From: an uncultured Acetatifactor sp.
GTDB taxonomy: Bacteria > Bacillota > Clostridia > Lachnospirales > Lachnospiraceae
Reading direction: 5' to 3'
Assembly (NCBI GenBank): GCA_910586515.1
Contig: CAJUGL010000033.1
Location: 1-38,376 of the forward strand
DNA length: 38,376 bases
Within the stretch, counting starts at the first letter, position 1, and each line of letters opens with the position of its first letter. Positions 1 through 5,718 of the stretch are shown here, in pieces. The position numbers and the translations under genes were made by a program. The notes under the pieces were generated by a model. That model saw nothing but the letters and a program-made list of their open reading frames with translations. It made no database searches and was not told the origin of the DNA.

Positions 1-543
1 ATCGAAGTAGGTGTCCTCCATGCTCCGGCCAGATACGCCAATGACGAAATCCGCTCTGCGGGACAGCGGGGTATCCGGCACGGCTATTACCTCTGTAGGT
101 ATGTCGGAAAACAGATATTCGCCCCTTCCGGCGGATGCCATACGCTGGTAGTAGGACAGGAAGCGCATGGGGATAATTTCGGCGGTGGGGGATGGGGGCT
201 TGATTTCAGGCTTCGGATTTGCTGTTGACCGTTCCCATTCTTCCTGGAGAGTGAAGTCTACCATTTTTTTGCCGTGAGGGTCGAGGTCGCGGTATTTTTG
301 AATATGGTCGTATTCTGATTTAGTAAAAGTATTTTTTTTAGTAAAACCAAAAACATCATCAACTGTTGTGCCATATATGTCGCAAAGCTTGAATAAGGTA
401 TTGGCATCTGGTTGAGAATATCCAGTTTCCCAGTGGCCGACAACTGGCTGCTTTCGCCCTATTTTTTCAGCGACTTCTTGCTGAGTCATCCCACAAGAAA
501 TCCGTTTGGCCTTTAATTTTTCTCCAATCTCTTCCTTTGTCAT
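1..543 (-). CDS. CI/LexA-like phage repressor (XRE HTH plus S24 peptidase), C-terminus cut by window edge
   Basis: This is the master lysogeny repressor candidate: it would bind the operators just upstream and self-cleave when RecA is activated. The visible 181 residues open with an XRE helix-turn-helix (about residues 6-60, with MTQQEVAEKIGRKQP), then a linker, then the start of an S24/LexA peptidase domain. An Ala138-Gly139 pair in MASAGRGEY matches the usual cleavage position, and Ser174 in SGRSMEDTY is the expected nucleophile. The catalytic Lys region lies beyond base 1. Start ATG at 543 has GAAAGGACGG upstream. It is transcribed divergently from the Cro-like gene. Family assignment is firm; operator binding is inference. 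Confidence 0.9.
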   Translation of the reverse strand, partial: MTKEEIGEKLKAKRISCGMTQQEVAEKIGRKQPVVGHWETGYSQPDANTLFKLCDIYGTTVDDVFGFTKKNTFTKSEYDHIQKYRDLDPHGKKMVDFTLQEEWERSTANPKPEIKPPSPTAEIIPMRFLSYYQRMASAGRGEYLFSDIPTEVIAVPDTPLSRRADFVIGVSGRSMEDTYFD

Positions 544-567
544 CTTGTCACCGTCCTTTCAATCTAG

Positions 568-596
568 ATATTAGCATAGCAAATTAATAAAATCAA
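568..596 (-). promoter_or_regulatory. Promoter for the repressor gene
   Basis: On the minus strand the -35 TTGATT (591-596) and -10 TAATAT (568-573) are separated by exactly 17 bases, about 25 bases before the repressor start. It overlaps one copy of the repeated TTAATAAAAT motif, which fits autoregulation. Confidence 0.75.
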
Positions 597-648
597 TATA
601 ATTATTCAAATTTTTATTAAAAAACTATTGACTAATAAAATATTGAAT
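584..648. promoter_or_regulatory. Candidate repressor/Cro operators
   Basis: Three copies of a TTAATAAAAT-like motif lie in this AT-rich interval: plus strand at 584-593, minus strand at 610-620, plus strand at 632-641 (first base C). The stretches 604-621 and 631-648 form an inverted repeat with 14 of 18 matching positions (ATTCAA at the outer ends). They lie between and over the two divergent promoters, as expected for a lambdoid-type switch. Binding is inferred. Confidence 0.55.
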
Positions 649-656
649 GTTATAGT
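628..656 (+). promoter_or_regulatory. Rightward early promoter
   Basis: The -35 TTGACT (628-633) and -10 TATAGT (651-656) have a 17-base spacer, just upstream of the Cro-like gene. The -35 touches the operator-like inverted repeat, so the repressor would occlude it in the lysogen. Confidence 0.75.
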
Positions 657-703
657 GGATTTGTAATCAAAAAATGAATATTTGAAAGGAGGGTGATAGG
701 AAA

Positions 704-925
704 TTGGATTTCGATATTAGAGATAATATAAAGATGGCGATTAAGGAAAGATGCTTCACACAGGCTGCTATTGCGACAAAGGCACATATGTCACCAGTTG
801 TTTTATCAATGGTATTAAGTAAAAAGCGGAAATTGGAAGCTAACGAATTGTATGATTTGTGTGAAGCTATGGAGATATCGCCGACGGAATTGAGGGCTCG
901 GTATGAACCGCGGGAGCTGGAGTAG
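704..925 (+). CDS. Cro-like XRE-family DNA-binding protein
   Basis: A 73-residue protein consisting almost entirely of one Cro/C1-type helix-turn-helix (FTQAAIATKAHMSPVVLSMV forms the HTH, about residues 18-37). It is the first gene after the rightward early promoter and lies divergent to the repressor, the normal position of Cro. It starts at TTG (704), 11 bases after AAAGGAGG. It probably competes for the operators at 584-648. No second domain is present. Confidence 0.8.
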   Translation: MDFDIRDNIKMAIKERCFTQAAIATKAHMSPVVLSMVLSKKRKLEANELYDLCEAMEISPTELRARYEPRELE

Positions 926-942
926 GAGAGAGGTGAGGAAGA

Positions 943-1161
943 ATGTTTATTTCAAGATACACACTTGACTCTTTGGAATGTGATGTGCACATGTTAAAGC
1001 GTCAAACAAGAGATATTGCCGAACTCCTCGGCTTAGCGAGCGGCAAGGGCTCTGCCGAGGAATCAAAAGATGTGGATAAATTACAAGTGGCTTCCAGGTT
1101 ATTAGGAAAGGCGGCAAAATTATTAGAAGAAGCGGCTATTCTTCAAGGAAAGAATCGATAA
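943..1161 (+). CDS. Small hypothetical early protein
   Basis: A 72-residue protein with no family I recognise. The C-terminal half (DKLQVASRLLGKAAKLLEEA) is a strongly predicted amphipathic helix; the middle is a charged Ser/Gly/Glu linker. It follows the Cro-like gene after 17 bases with GAGAGAGGTGAGGAAGA as its ribosome binding region. Its last 26 bases overlap the 3' end of the leftward gene ending at 1136, so transcription from the two sides collides here. Confidence 0.7.
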   Translation: MFISRYTLDSLECDVHMLKRQTRDIAELLGLASGKGSAEESKDVDKLQVASRLLGKAAKLLEEAAILQGKNR

Positions 1162-1513
1162 ATGCATCAGCATTAGGAAGGGAGTGGTAAACAAGTGTAA
1201 AAAGTTCTTTTAGACATTCTTTATATTTTTGGGCATTTTCTTTATCATACCAACTGATGAACTCAGATAGGTCATAAGTTGCTCCATAAGACGTCTTTTC
1301 CATGGGGGTTAAATACAGATGAATGTCATTACTGTTATAAGAGTTTTTGCCTAATACAATCTCCCCTTGCCTTGTGTTGGCGACATAATAATAGGTTTGA
1401 TTGGAAAGCGTGGCATGAGCAAAGGCATTCTGTGCGTGTTCCCATTTTATTTTATGGGTTTTGGTTTGTTCAAGTACTTTATTTGCAAAGTTAAAAGCTG
1501 TTTTGCTATCCAT
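1136..1513 (-). CDS. Second gene of the leftward cassette, unknown soluble protein
   Basis: A 125-residue soluble protein with no recognised family. It alternates predicted helices at both ends with a beta-rich middle (TYYYVANTRQGEIVLGKNS). The chosen start is ATG at 1513, because GAAGGAGGTATAAAA sits directly before it; an in-frame ATG at 1546 lacks such a site. It begins 2 bases after the stop of the membrane-protein gene, so the two are translationally coupled in one operon. AT content is higher than in the early operon, suggesting separate acquisition. A role as partner or effector of the membrane protein is inference. Confidence 0.75.
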   Translation of the reverse strand: MDSKTAFNFANKVLEQTKTHKIKWEHAQNAFAHATLSNQTYYYVANTRQGEIVLGKNSYNSNDIHLYLTPMEKTSYGATYDLSEFISWYDKENAQKYKECLKELFTLVYHSLPNADAFIDSFLEE

Positions 1514-1515
1514 TT

Positions 1516-1902
1516 TTATACCTCCTTCTTTGTAAAACGGGCACATAAGTGGGTAAGATTTTTTAAAAGTTTCTTTCTTAAGAAAACGGAAAAATCCTTA
1601 TCAAAAAGTTTAAGTGTCTGGTCAATTGTTTTTCGGTCTTGATAAGAGAGTATATGCAGCACATTAACTTTATATTGCTCCAAGGCGTATCGCATATCAT
1701 CGAGATCTTTTAAGGAAAGGGGTTCGCCACTGGCAAGGGTAGTACGGAAACCTTCAAGCTGTTCGACTATCTCATCTTGTTGATTCCGGTAATTGATTTT
1801 TTGGGATACAATTTCGTTTCTTAGGCTTTCCGAACGAATCAGCAAAACAACCGTTATAGCAAAGCTTAGTATTCCGACGATATCGGCAAATGTGCTTAAC
1901 AT
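1516..1902 (-). CDS. First gene of the leftward cassette, membrane-anchored coiled-coil protein
   Basis: A 128-residue protein with one N-terminal transmembrane helix (about residues 5-23, IVGILSFAITVVLLI) followed by a charged, coiled-coil-like segment (about 27-55) and a basic C-terminal tail (KKLLKNLTHLCARFTKKE). No signal peptidase site is evident, so it should stay anchored with its body in the cytoplasm. GTGAGGATT precedes ATG 1902. It has its own strong leftward promoter inside the phage immunity region and is therefore likely expressed in the lysogen. Small anchored proteins in this position often act in superinfection exclusion; that role is inference, and no family was recognised. 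Confidence 0.75.
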   Translation of the reverse strand: MLSTFADIVGILSFAITVVLLIRSESLRNEIVSQKINYRNQQDEIVEQLEGFRTTLASGEPLSLKDLDDMRYALEQYKVNVLHILSYQDRKTIDQTLKLFDKDFSVFLRKKLLKNLTHLCARFTKKEV

Positions 1903-1944
1903 TTAAAATCCTCACAGTATGTAAAATCAGAAAATATTTTGTTT

Positions 1945-1973
1945 ATTATACCGTGCATTATTTAAAAAATCAA
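1945..1973 (-). promoter_or_regulatory. Near-consensus promoter for the leftward two-gene cassette
   Basis: On the minus strand, -35 TTGATT (1968-1973) and a perfect -10 TATAAT (1945-1950) are separated by 17 bases, about 43 bases before the membrane-protein start. None of the TTAATAAAAT operator motifs are present, so it is probably active in the lysogen. Confidence 0.8.
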
Positions 1974-2052
1974 TATTTTTTGTAGAAAAATCGAAATAAA
2001 GGGGGGCAATTTGCCGGAGGCGGAGGCCAGTATAGGAGGGAGGTGAGGAAAG

Positions 2053-2250
2053 GTGAGTGAAGAGAAAGTAAATCTTATTCTTGAAGCCATGCAAGGAATT
2101 ACATACCTGGAGTGGAGAAAATTAAGGCATTGCGTAGATACTCGGTTTGATAAAGACGTCAGCTCAGTAACAAATAAATTGCTGCTGGCTGACGCTGGCA
2201 CGATTGTAGAAGATTATCGCCGGGAATTTGAACAGGCTATTCTTCTATAA
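2053..2250 (+). CDS. Small hypothetical early protein
   Basis: A 65-residue acidic, mostly helical protein (ILEAMQGITYLEWRKLRHCV; then DAGTIVEDYRREFEQ) with no family recognised. It starts at GTG 2053, with GGAGGGAGGTGAGGAAAG upstream. It is back on the rightward strand after the leftward cassette, and its end overlaps the leftward mini-gene ending at 2237 by 14 bases. A GGCAA-T-TTGCC inverted repeat (2005-2015) lies upstream. Confidence 0.65.
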   Translation: MSEEKVNLILEAMQGITYLEWRKLRHCVDTRFDKDVSSVTNKLLLADAGTIVEDYRREFEQAILL

Positions 2251-2476
2251 TTTGAATGAATATGGGGTTAATTCGATAATCTTTGTTTTGGTAGAAGATA
2301 TGCACATAATCCAACTGATAGTAGGTATCTTTTTCTTCCCGCTGGATTGGTGCCCATATTACGGCATTCTCTTCATACCAAATGCTTGGGTTTACACGAT
2401 TTATACCCATAACGCATTCAGGATCATCATTCAAGCAGACCCAATTTCCTATAAGACAAGCATAAACTTTTTTCAT
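2237..2476 (-). CDS. Leftward mini-gene 1, conserved-looking hypothetical protein
   Basis: A 79-residue protein rich in aromatic residues (NWVCLNDDPECVMG, then YYQLDYVHIFYQNKDYRINP). I have an impression of similar small proteins in Firmicutes mobile elements but know no function. It starts at ATG 2476, preceded on its strand by GAAAGGGGAAAATGC. Its promoter, leader, start codon and first two Lys codons lie in a 66-bp segment repeated almost perfectly before the next leftward mini-gene, so the two genes should be co-regulated. Confidence 0.7.
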   Translation of the reverse strand: MKKVYACLIGNWVCLNDDPECVMGINRVNPSIWYEENAVIWAPIQREEKDTYYQLDYVHIFYQNKDYRINPIFIQIIEE

Positions 2477-2533
2477 GCATTTTCCCCTTTCTTCTGTACT
2501 CGGCCATGGCAGTGGCCTGTAAGAACAGTATAA
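2468..2533 (-). repeat. Duplicated promoter/leader, copy 1
   Basis: This 66-base segment matches 2861-2926 at 65 of 66 positions (difference at 2524). It contains, in the leftward direction, the -10 TATACT (2527-2532), an inverted repeat GGCCA/TGGCC inside an outer CTGTACT/AGAACAG pair, an AAAGGGG ribosome binding site and the start ATG-AAA-AAA. In this copy the outer arm carries one mismatch. Confidence 0.85.
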
Positions 2534-2555
2534 GGGAGAAGAAGGAAAAGGGCAA
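2527..2555 (-). promoter_or_regulatory. Promoter of leftward mini-gene 1
   Basis: Minus strand: -35 TTGCCC (2550-2555), a 17-base spacer, -10 TATACT (2527-2532). Transcription would start inside the hairpin-forming leader. The -35 lies outside the duplicated segment and is better than the one at copy 2. Confidence 0.55.
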
Positions 2556-2574
2556 TGGAAACCGTAGGAGGGAG

Positions 2575-2727
2575 GTGAGAGAAACGAGCAGAAAAAAGCG
2601 AAAAAAGAAACAGACCGCTTCTGGCGGGAAGCAGTCTGTTTCTCAAAAGGAACTCACATATTTAAGAAAATATGCTGATAGTTCGGTTACTGTTGCTTTT
2701 GGAGATCGTAAGCTTTTAGGGCAGTGA
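2575..2727 (+). CDS. Small basic hypothetical protein, start codon uncertain
   Basis: About 50 residues with a strongly basic N-terminus (RKKRKKKQ) and a C-terminal segment ELTYLRKYADSSVTVAFGD. No family recognised. A strong site GGAGGGAGGTGAG is present, but the codon in the usual spacing, as in the sister genes, is ACG at 2588. GTG at 2575 overlaps the site itself, and an ATG at 2506 lies in the upstream hairpin. I use GTG 2575. The 3' end overlaps the convergent leftward mini-gene by 41 bases. Confidence 0.45.
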   Translation: MRETSRKKRKKKQTASGGKQSVSQKELTYLRKYADSSVTVAFGDRKLLGQ

Positions 2728-2869
2728 GAATAAGTGTGTTGATGATTTTTATTTGGGACTCACTAAAGCCAGCTTTCTCAATAATCCCCTTTGATTTTGG
2801 GTCATTGAAAAAATGGTTGTCAAGAAAGTTTTCAAGATCATCAAAGTCTACTGTAAAAGTTTTTTTCAT
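2687..2869 (-). CDS. Leftward mini-gene 2, hypothetical protein
   Basis: A 60-residue, mainly helical acidic protein (FTVDFDDLENFLDNHFFND; then SQIKIINTLILTALKAYDLQ), with no family recognised. It begins MKKTF at ATG 2869, with the same leader, ribosome binding site and first codons as mini-gene 1. The two proteins do not resemble each other beyond MKK, so the duplication concerns the control region only. It is convergent with the rightward small basic gene. Confidence 0.65.
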   Translation of the reverse strand: MKKTFTVDFDDLENFLDNHFFNDPKSKGIIEKAGFSESQIKIINTLILTALKAYDLQKQQ

Positions 2870-2926
2870 GCATTTTCCCCTTTCTTCTGTACTCGGCCAT
2901 GGCAGTGGCCTGTAAGTACAGTATAA
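2861..2926 (-). repeat. Duplicated promoter/leader, copy 2
   Basis: This copy has a perfect outer inverted repeat, CTGTACT (2887-2893) with AGTACAG (2915-2921), enclosing GGCCA (2895-2899) with TGGCC (2906-2910). It holds the -10 TATACT (2920-2925). The nested arms can act as a protein operator over the transcription start or as a leader hairpin just before the AAAGGGG ribosome binding site. Confidence 0.85.
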
Positions 2927-2948
2927 AGGGGGCAGCAGGAAAAGGTAA
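2920..2948 (-). promoter_or_regulatory. Promoter of leftward mini-gene 2
   Basis: Minus strand: -10 TATACT (2920-2925), a 17-base spacer, -35 TTACCT (2943-2948), which is a weak match. The -10 lies inside the repeated segment and the -35 outside it. Confidence 0.45.
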
Positions 2949-2983
2949 CAGACGGATGCCGGTACAGAGAGGAGGTGAGGAAA

Positions 2984-3118
2984 ATGGAAAAAAAGGATGA
3001 ATTATCGCAGGAGCAGACAATAGAAGTAAGCTGTCCTTATTGTGGTGTCTCCTGCGATATGGATGACAACTATTGTTGGAAATGTGGGAGAAGACTTCCG
3101 GAGTTTAACGGGCAATAA
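2984..3118 (+). CDS. Small zinc-ribbon protein
   Basis: A 44-residue protein with two CxxC knuckles (SCPYCG about residues 18-21 and YCWKCG about 31-34), a classic four-cysteine zinc ribbon, followed by a basic tail. It starts at ATG 2984 after GGAGGTGAGGAAA. Proteins of this kind bind nucleic acid or act as small adaptors; the target is unknown. It opens the continuous rightward early operon. Confidence 0.7.
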   Translation: MEKKDELSQEQTIEVSCPYCGVSCDMDDNYCWKCGRRLPEFNGQ

Positions 3119-3151
3119 TGTCATAAATTTCAGTTTCAGGAGGTGAAAAAA

Positions 3152-3355
3152 TTGAGTGAAAGGGTAACTGTGGATGAAGCCGCAAAAATCCTTGGGATGT
3201 CGAAGCAGGGCGTCAGGGAGCACATGAAAAGGAAACTGTTTGCCATGCCGATCGGGGAGGTGACCCAGATAAGCAAGGGGCGGTATCAGTACCACATATA
3301 CCGGAGCCTGCTGGACAGGCATGTTGGGAAAGAGAGTATCAGGGAAAATAATTGA
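3152..3355 (+). CDS. Excisionase/MerR-type helix-turn-helix protein
   Basis: A 67-residue protein with the HTH_17/excisionase pattern VTVDEAAKILGMSKQGVREHM (split here about residues 5-25), followed by the beta wing. Start TTG 3152 is 8 bases after AGGAGGTG; the GTG at 3143 is part of that site. Such proteins bend DNA for excision or act as early regulators. The integrase is outside the window, so which role applies is unknown. Confidence 0.75.
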   Translation: MSERVTVDEAAKILGMSKQGVREHMKRKLFAMPIGEVTQISKGRYQYHIYRSLLDRHVGKESIRENN

Positions 3356-3363
3356 AAAAGCAG

Positions 3364-3377
3364 TTGCGATGTCGCAG
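3364..3377. repeat. Palindromic pre-RBS site P1 (degenerate copy)
   Basis: TTGCGATGTCGCAG differs at two positions from the perfect palindrome at 14683-14696. It ends 3 bases before the GAAGGAG ribosome binding site of the next gene, as in the other three members of this family. Confidence 0.6.
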
Positions 3378-3393
3378 CAGGAAGGAGAAGTCA

Positions 3394-3579
3394 ATGAAAG
3401 AATACAGAGTACGGTTTTGGCAACAGGAAGGAGACGGCAGGGAGGATTACCTGGAGCTGGAGACCATGGAGCAGGCGCAGGATTTTTATGACAGCCTGGA
3501 CGGGAAGGCGGAGATTCAGAAGTACGTGGACAGGCTCCATGCCTATGAAACCCTTGTGGGGCCGATCTATGAGGTTTAG
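3394..3579 (+). CDS. Small hypothetical early protein
   Basis: A 61-residue acidic alpha/beta protein (YRVRFWQQEG at the N-terminus; EQAQDFYDSLDGKAEIQKYV helix) with no family recognised. Start ATG 3394 is well spaced from GAAGGAG; a TTG at 3352 would extend it through the palindromic site and is less likely. Its last 11 bases overlap the next gene. Confidence 0.7.
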   Translation: MKEYRVRFWQQEGDGREDYLELETMEQAQDFYDSLDGKAEIQKYVDRLHAYETLVGPIYEV

Positions 3580-3859
3580 CAGGAGGAAAGATATCCTGCT
3601 GCCAGGCAGAAAAACGGATGAACTGCAGTTGGTGAAGAGGAGGCCCCGGCCTGTGATAGACATATCTTATGTGGAGCTGCCGGATCGGGTTACGCACAGG
3701 ATCAACCTGAGCAGCATCCTGGGGATGATTTCCTTTTTCTCTATGCTGTTTGCGCCGGCAGCAGTGGAAGGAGAATCCTACATACTGGCGTTAGCCCTGG
3801 TGGCCGCCTGCGGAATCTGCGCACACCTGGCGATTCGGGAAGAAGGAAAAAGAAGATAG
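3569..3859 (+). CDS. Small membrane protein with two transmembrane helices
   Basis: A 96-residue protein. A basic N-terminal half (RRKDILLPGRKTD) leads to two hydrophobic helices, around residues 51-65 (ILGMISFFSMLFAPA) and 70-90 (YILALALVAACGICAHLAI), and a basic C-terminal tail, so both ends should face the cytoplasm. Start ATG 3569 overlaps the previous gene and has only a poor site (GTGGGG), so coupling is likely. A hairpin follows the stop directly. Function unknown. Confidence 0.6.
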   Translation: MRFSRRKDILLPGRKTDELQLVKRRPRPVIDISYVELPDRVTHRINLSSILGMISFFSMLFAPAAVEGESYILALALVAACGICAHLAIREEGKRR

Positions 3860-3889
3860 GCTCCATCTGCAGACCAAAGCATGGAGCCT
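3858..3889 (+). terminator. Hairpin after the small membrane-protein gene
   Basis: Perfect 9-bp arms AGGCTCCAT (3858-3866) and ATGGAGCCT (3881-3889) with a 14-base loop, starting at the stop codon. No T-run follows, so it is an mRNA end or processing structure, or a weak terminator. Confidence 0.5.
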
Positions 3890-3912
3890 GTCAAGTACAA
3901 AAAATATTTACA

Positions 3913-3929
3913 CATCCATTATACGGATG
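3913..3929. promoter_or_regulatory. Small inverted repeat before the next early gene
   Basis: CATCC (3913-3917) and GGATG (3925-3929) flank ATTATAC. It lies between the hairpin and the ribosome binding site GGGAAGGAG. It could be an operator; no clear promoter accompanies it. Confidence 0.3.
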
Positions 3930-3945
3930 CGGGAAGGAGAAGTCA

Positions 3946-4260
3946 ATGGAGAAATCAAATTTCGACACACTGCAGGCGGCCATGGCCCGGGACTGGCTGA
4001 ACTGGCAGGTAAAGATTCATGAGATGCGGAAGGCATCCAGTCGGTTCAGCGACACGGTACGTCTGATGGAGCCGGATGAGGGAATCCATATGCAGGACGG
4101 CGTTTTCTGCCTGACGGAGCTGCTGGGTCTGGATATGGAGGAGAACGTCAGGGAAGATACCCTCTATCCATGGAAATACAGTTTCCTGTACAAGGGGGTC
4201 CAGTTTTATCAGATCTCCGGAGAAAGGCTGGGAAGACATGCAGAGTCAGCTGACGTATGA
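3946..4260 (+). CDS. Hypothetical early protein
   Basis: A 104-residue protein, helical N-terminus (LQAAMARDWLNWQVKIHEMR) and a mixed C-terminus ending YKGVQFYQISGERLG. No family recognised. GGGAAGGAGAAGTCA precedes ATG 3946. It overlaps the next gene by 23 bases, indicating coupled expression. The mix of acidic and aromatic residues and absence of membrane segments indicate a small cytoplasmic protein. Confidence 0.7.
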   Translation: MEKSNFDTLQAAMARDWLNWQVKIHEMRKASSRFSDTVRLMEPDEGIHMQDGVFCLTELLGLDMEENVREDTLYPWKYSFLYKGVQFYQISGERLGRHAESADV

Positions 4261-4624
4261 AGAGTTGGTGAACAAGTTCCTGCAGATGCCGGAGCAGTTC
4301 AGGGAAGCTTACCGCCGGAAAGAATGGTTCAGGGCAAAGTACATATATGACAGTGCCATTGTCATCGGCCTGTTCCTGGAGGTGCCTGAAACCATCCGGG
4401 AGCAGGTCTTCGGCAGCAGGCAGCATGAGGAGGCCGTTAAAGGCATGTTCCCGGAGTGGATGCTGGAAGAGGTGATGCGGGAATGCGTCATAAAGAACCG
4501 CCTGGGATTTGAGTGCGTTGTCTACCGGATCCCCGGGGAGGTTGGGTTCTATGGCGCAGGGAAGGATCCCGGCAGCAGGTATATGCCTGCCCGGGCAAAC
4601 CCGGCGAACCCTGCAGGAGCATGA
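4238..4624 (+). CDS. Hypothetical early protein
   Basis: A 128-residue, mainly helical soluble protein (LTYEELVNKFLQMPEQF; EWFRAKYIYDSAIVIGLFL), ending in a Gly/Pro/Ala-rich tail (PARANPANPAGA) that may be disordered. No family recognised. It starts inside the previous gene and ends 19 bases before the RNase H-fold gene, so it belongs to the same polycistronic message. Confidence 0.7.
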   Translation: MQSQLTYEELVNKFLQMPEQFREAYRRKEWFRAKYIYDSAIVIGLFLEVPETIREQVFGSRQHEEAVKGMFPEWMLEEVMRECVIKNRLGFECVVYRIPGEVGFYGAGKDPGSRYMPARANPANPAGA

Positions 4625-4643
4625 CGGAAAGGAGAAATCCTGG

Positions 4644-5207
4644 ATGAGGACAGTGGAAATTTACGTGGGGACCACTCTGCGGGGTTCCGGGAAGGGTGTG
4701 GGCAAGGGAATGTATATCATGCAGTCCCGGATGCCGGACGGCAGGGTGCATGAGAAGAAAGCGGCGGTGGAGATTGACGGAGGAACGGAGAGCCGCCTGG
4801 TGCTGTACTGCCTCAGGGACAGCCTGGCCCGCTTCCAGTATGCCTGCAAAGTGACGGTATATACAGAGTGCACCTATATCGCTGCCGCCATAAACAGCCG
4901 CTGGCCGGAAGCCTGGCGGGAAAAGGGCTGGGTAAACGGCAGGGGGGCAAAGGCAAAGGATTCCGGCCTGTGGAGGGATATTCTCTGGCATCTGGAGGAT
5001 ACAGGGCATGAGATCAGCGCAGTGGCCGGGAAGCATGAATTCAGCGGCTGGATGCGGGCGAATCTGCCCCGGCTGTACGCTTCACGGGATATATTTACCG
5101 AGATGGACGAAGCCTTTATAGATTCTGTAAATAACTGGATCTGCAGGCAGACGGGTCCTGCTGTGTATGGAGATAGAGAACAGAAAGTTGCACCGGTGCA
5201 ACTTTAG
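4644..5207 (+). CDS. RNase H-fold protein lacking the catalytic residues
   Basis: A 187-residue protein that can be laid on RNase HI: strand one VEIYVGTT, strand four VTVYTECTYI, helix and loop around WPEAWREKGWVNGRG, then AKDSGLWRDILWHLE and a final HEISAVAGKH. In RNase HI the active site is Asp, Glu, Asp, Asp. Here the first Asp is replaced (YVGT for FTDGS), the Glu position is non-acidic (ESRLVL for NRMELM), the second Asp is Glu (TEC for TDS), and no last Asp is evident. It is therefore probably inactive and may bind nucleic acid. Start ATG 4644 follows AAGGAG. The last codons lie in the 22-bp palindrome P2. Confidence 0.6.
   Translation: MRTVEIYVGTTLRGSGKGVGKGMYIMQSRMPDGRVHEKKAAVEIDGGTESRLVLYCLRDSLARFQYACKVTVYTECTYIAAAINSRWPEAWREKGWVNGRGAKAKDSGLWRDILWHLEDTGHEISAVAGKHEFSGWMRANLPRLYASRDIFTEMDEAFIDSVNNWICRQTGPAVYGDREQKVAPVQL
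5184..5205. repeat. Palindromic pre-RBS site P2 (22-bp perfect palindrome)
   Basis: Perfect palindrome with half-site AAAGTTGCACC; the core GTTGCACCGGTGCAAC (5187-5202) is repeated exactly at 12484-12499. It encodes the final residues of the RNase H-fold protein and ends just before the AGGAAAGGAG site of the next gene. It can be a dimer-binding operator or an RNA hairpin. Confidence 0.85.
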
Positions 5208-5223
5208 GAAAGGAGAGAAGGGA

Positions 5224-5718
5224 ATGGAACATAGATTCGGGATGTTTGAGACAGTGGAAGAACTGAACAGGGCGGCAGCTGCCCAGAAGAAAGAAGGTGA
5301 TCTGGAGGCGCTGTATGCCCTTGCTGCGGAGAACGGCATAGATACAGCGGAAGCGGATGATTACTTGGACGGCGCGGCGGATGAACTGGCAACCCCGCTG
5401 ATGGCAGCGCTGGGAAAGCTTGATCTGGAGGCCGCAGAACTGGGCTTGGAGAGCCAGCTTGCGGACTGGAAGGGATATATTGCATCCATGTGCGCGGACA
5501 GCGAGGAGATGAGCAGAGCGGTGTTCCGGCCGGACAAAGAACTGGCGCAGGTCCTTGCAGAGGCGATTAAATACGCTTCCGCAAACAGGGTGGCTGTCCC
5601 GGACAGGATCACACAGCTTGCGGGGCTTCCGCACAGGATTCCCATCGGCATGACCGGCCGGGACGAACTGCGGCGGATCGCGGAGACGTATTACCTTGGG
5701 AAGGAGACGGGAAAATGA
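5224..5718 (+). CDS. Conserved mobile-element protein of unknown function
   Basis: A 164-residue acidic, helical protein (FGMFETVEELNRAAAAQKKE at the start; ATPLMAALGKLDLEAAELG in the middle; RDELRRIAETYYLGKE at the end). I recall similar proteins next to PcfJ genes in conjugative elements and phages of gut Clostridia, with no known function. ATG 5224 follows AGGAAAGGAGAGAAGGGA; upstream in-frame starts read through the palindrome and were rejected. It overlaps the next gene by ATGA. Confidence 0.7.
   Translation: MEHRFGMFETVEELNRAAAAQKKEGDLEALYALAAENGIDTAEADDYLDGAADELATPLMAALGKLDLEAAELGLESQLADWKGYIASMCADSEEMSRAVFRPDKELAQVLAEAIKYASANRVAVPDRITQLAGLPHRIPIGMTGRDELRRIAETYYLGKETGK

Noticed and set aside
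2015..2053. GGCAA-T-TTGCC (2005-2015) as a fifth member of the palindrome family
   Set aside because: The arms are in the opposite order (GGCAA...TTGCC rather than TTGC...GCAA) and shorter, so it does not fit the family.
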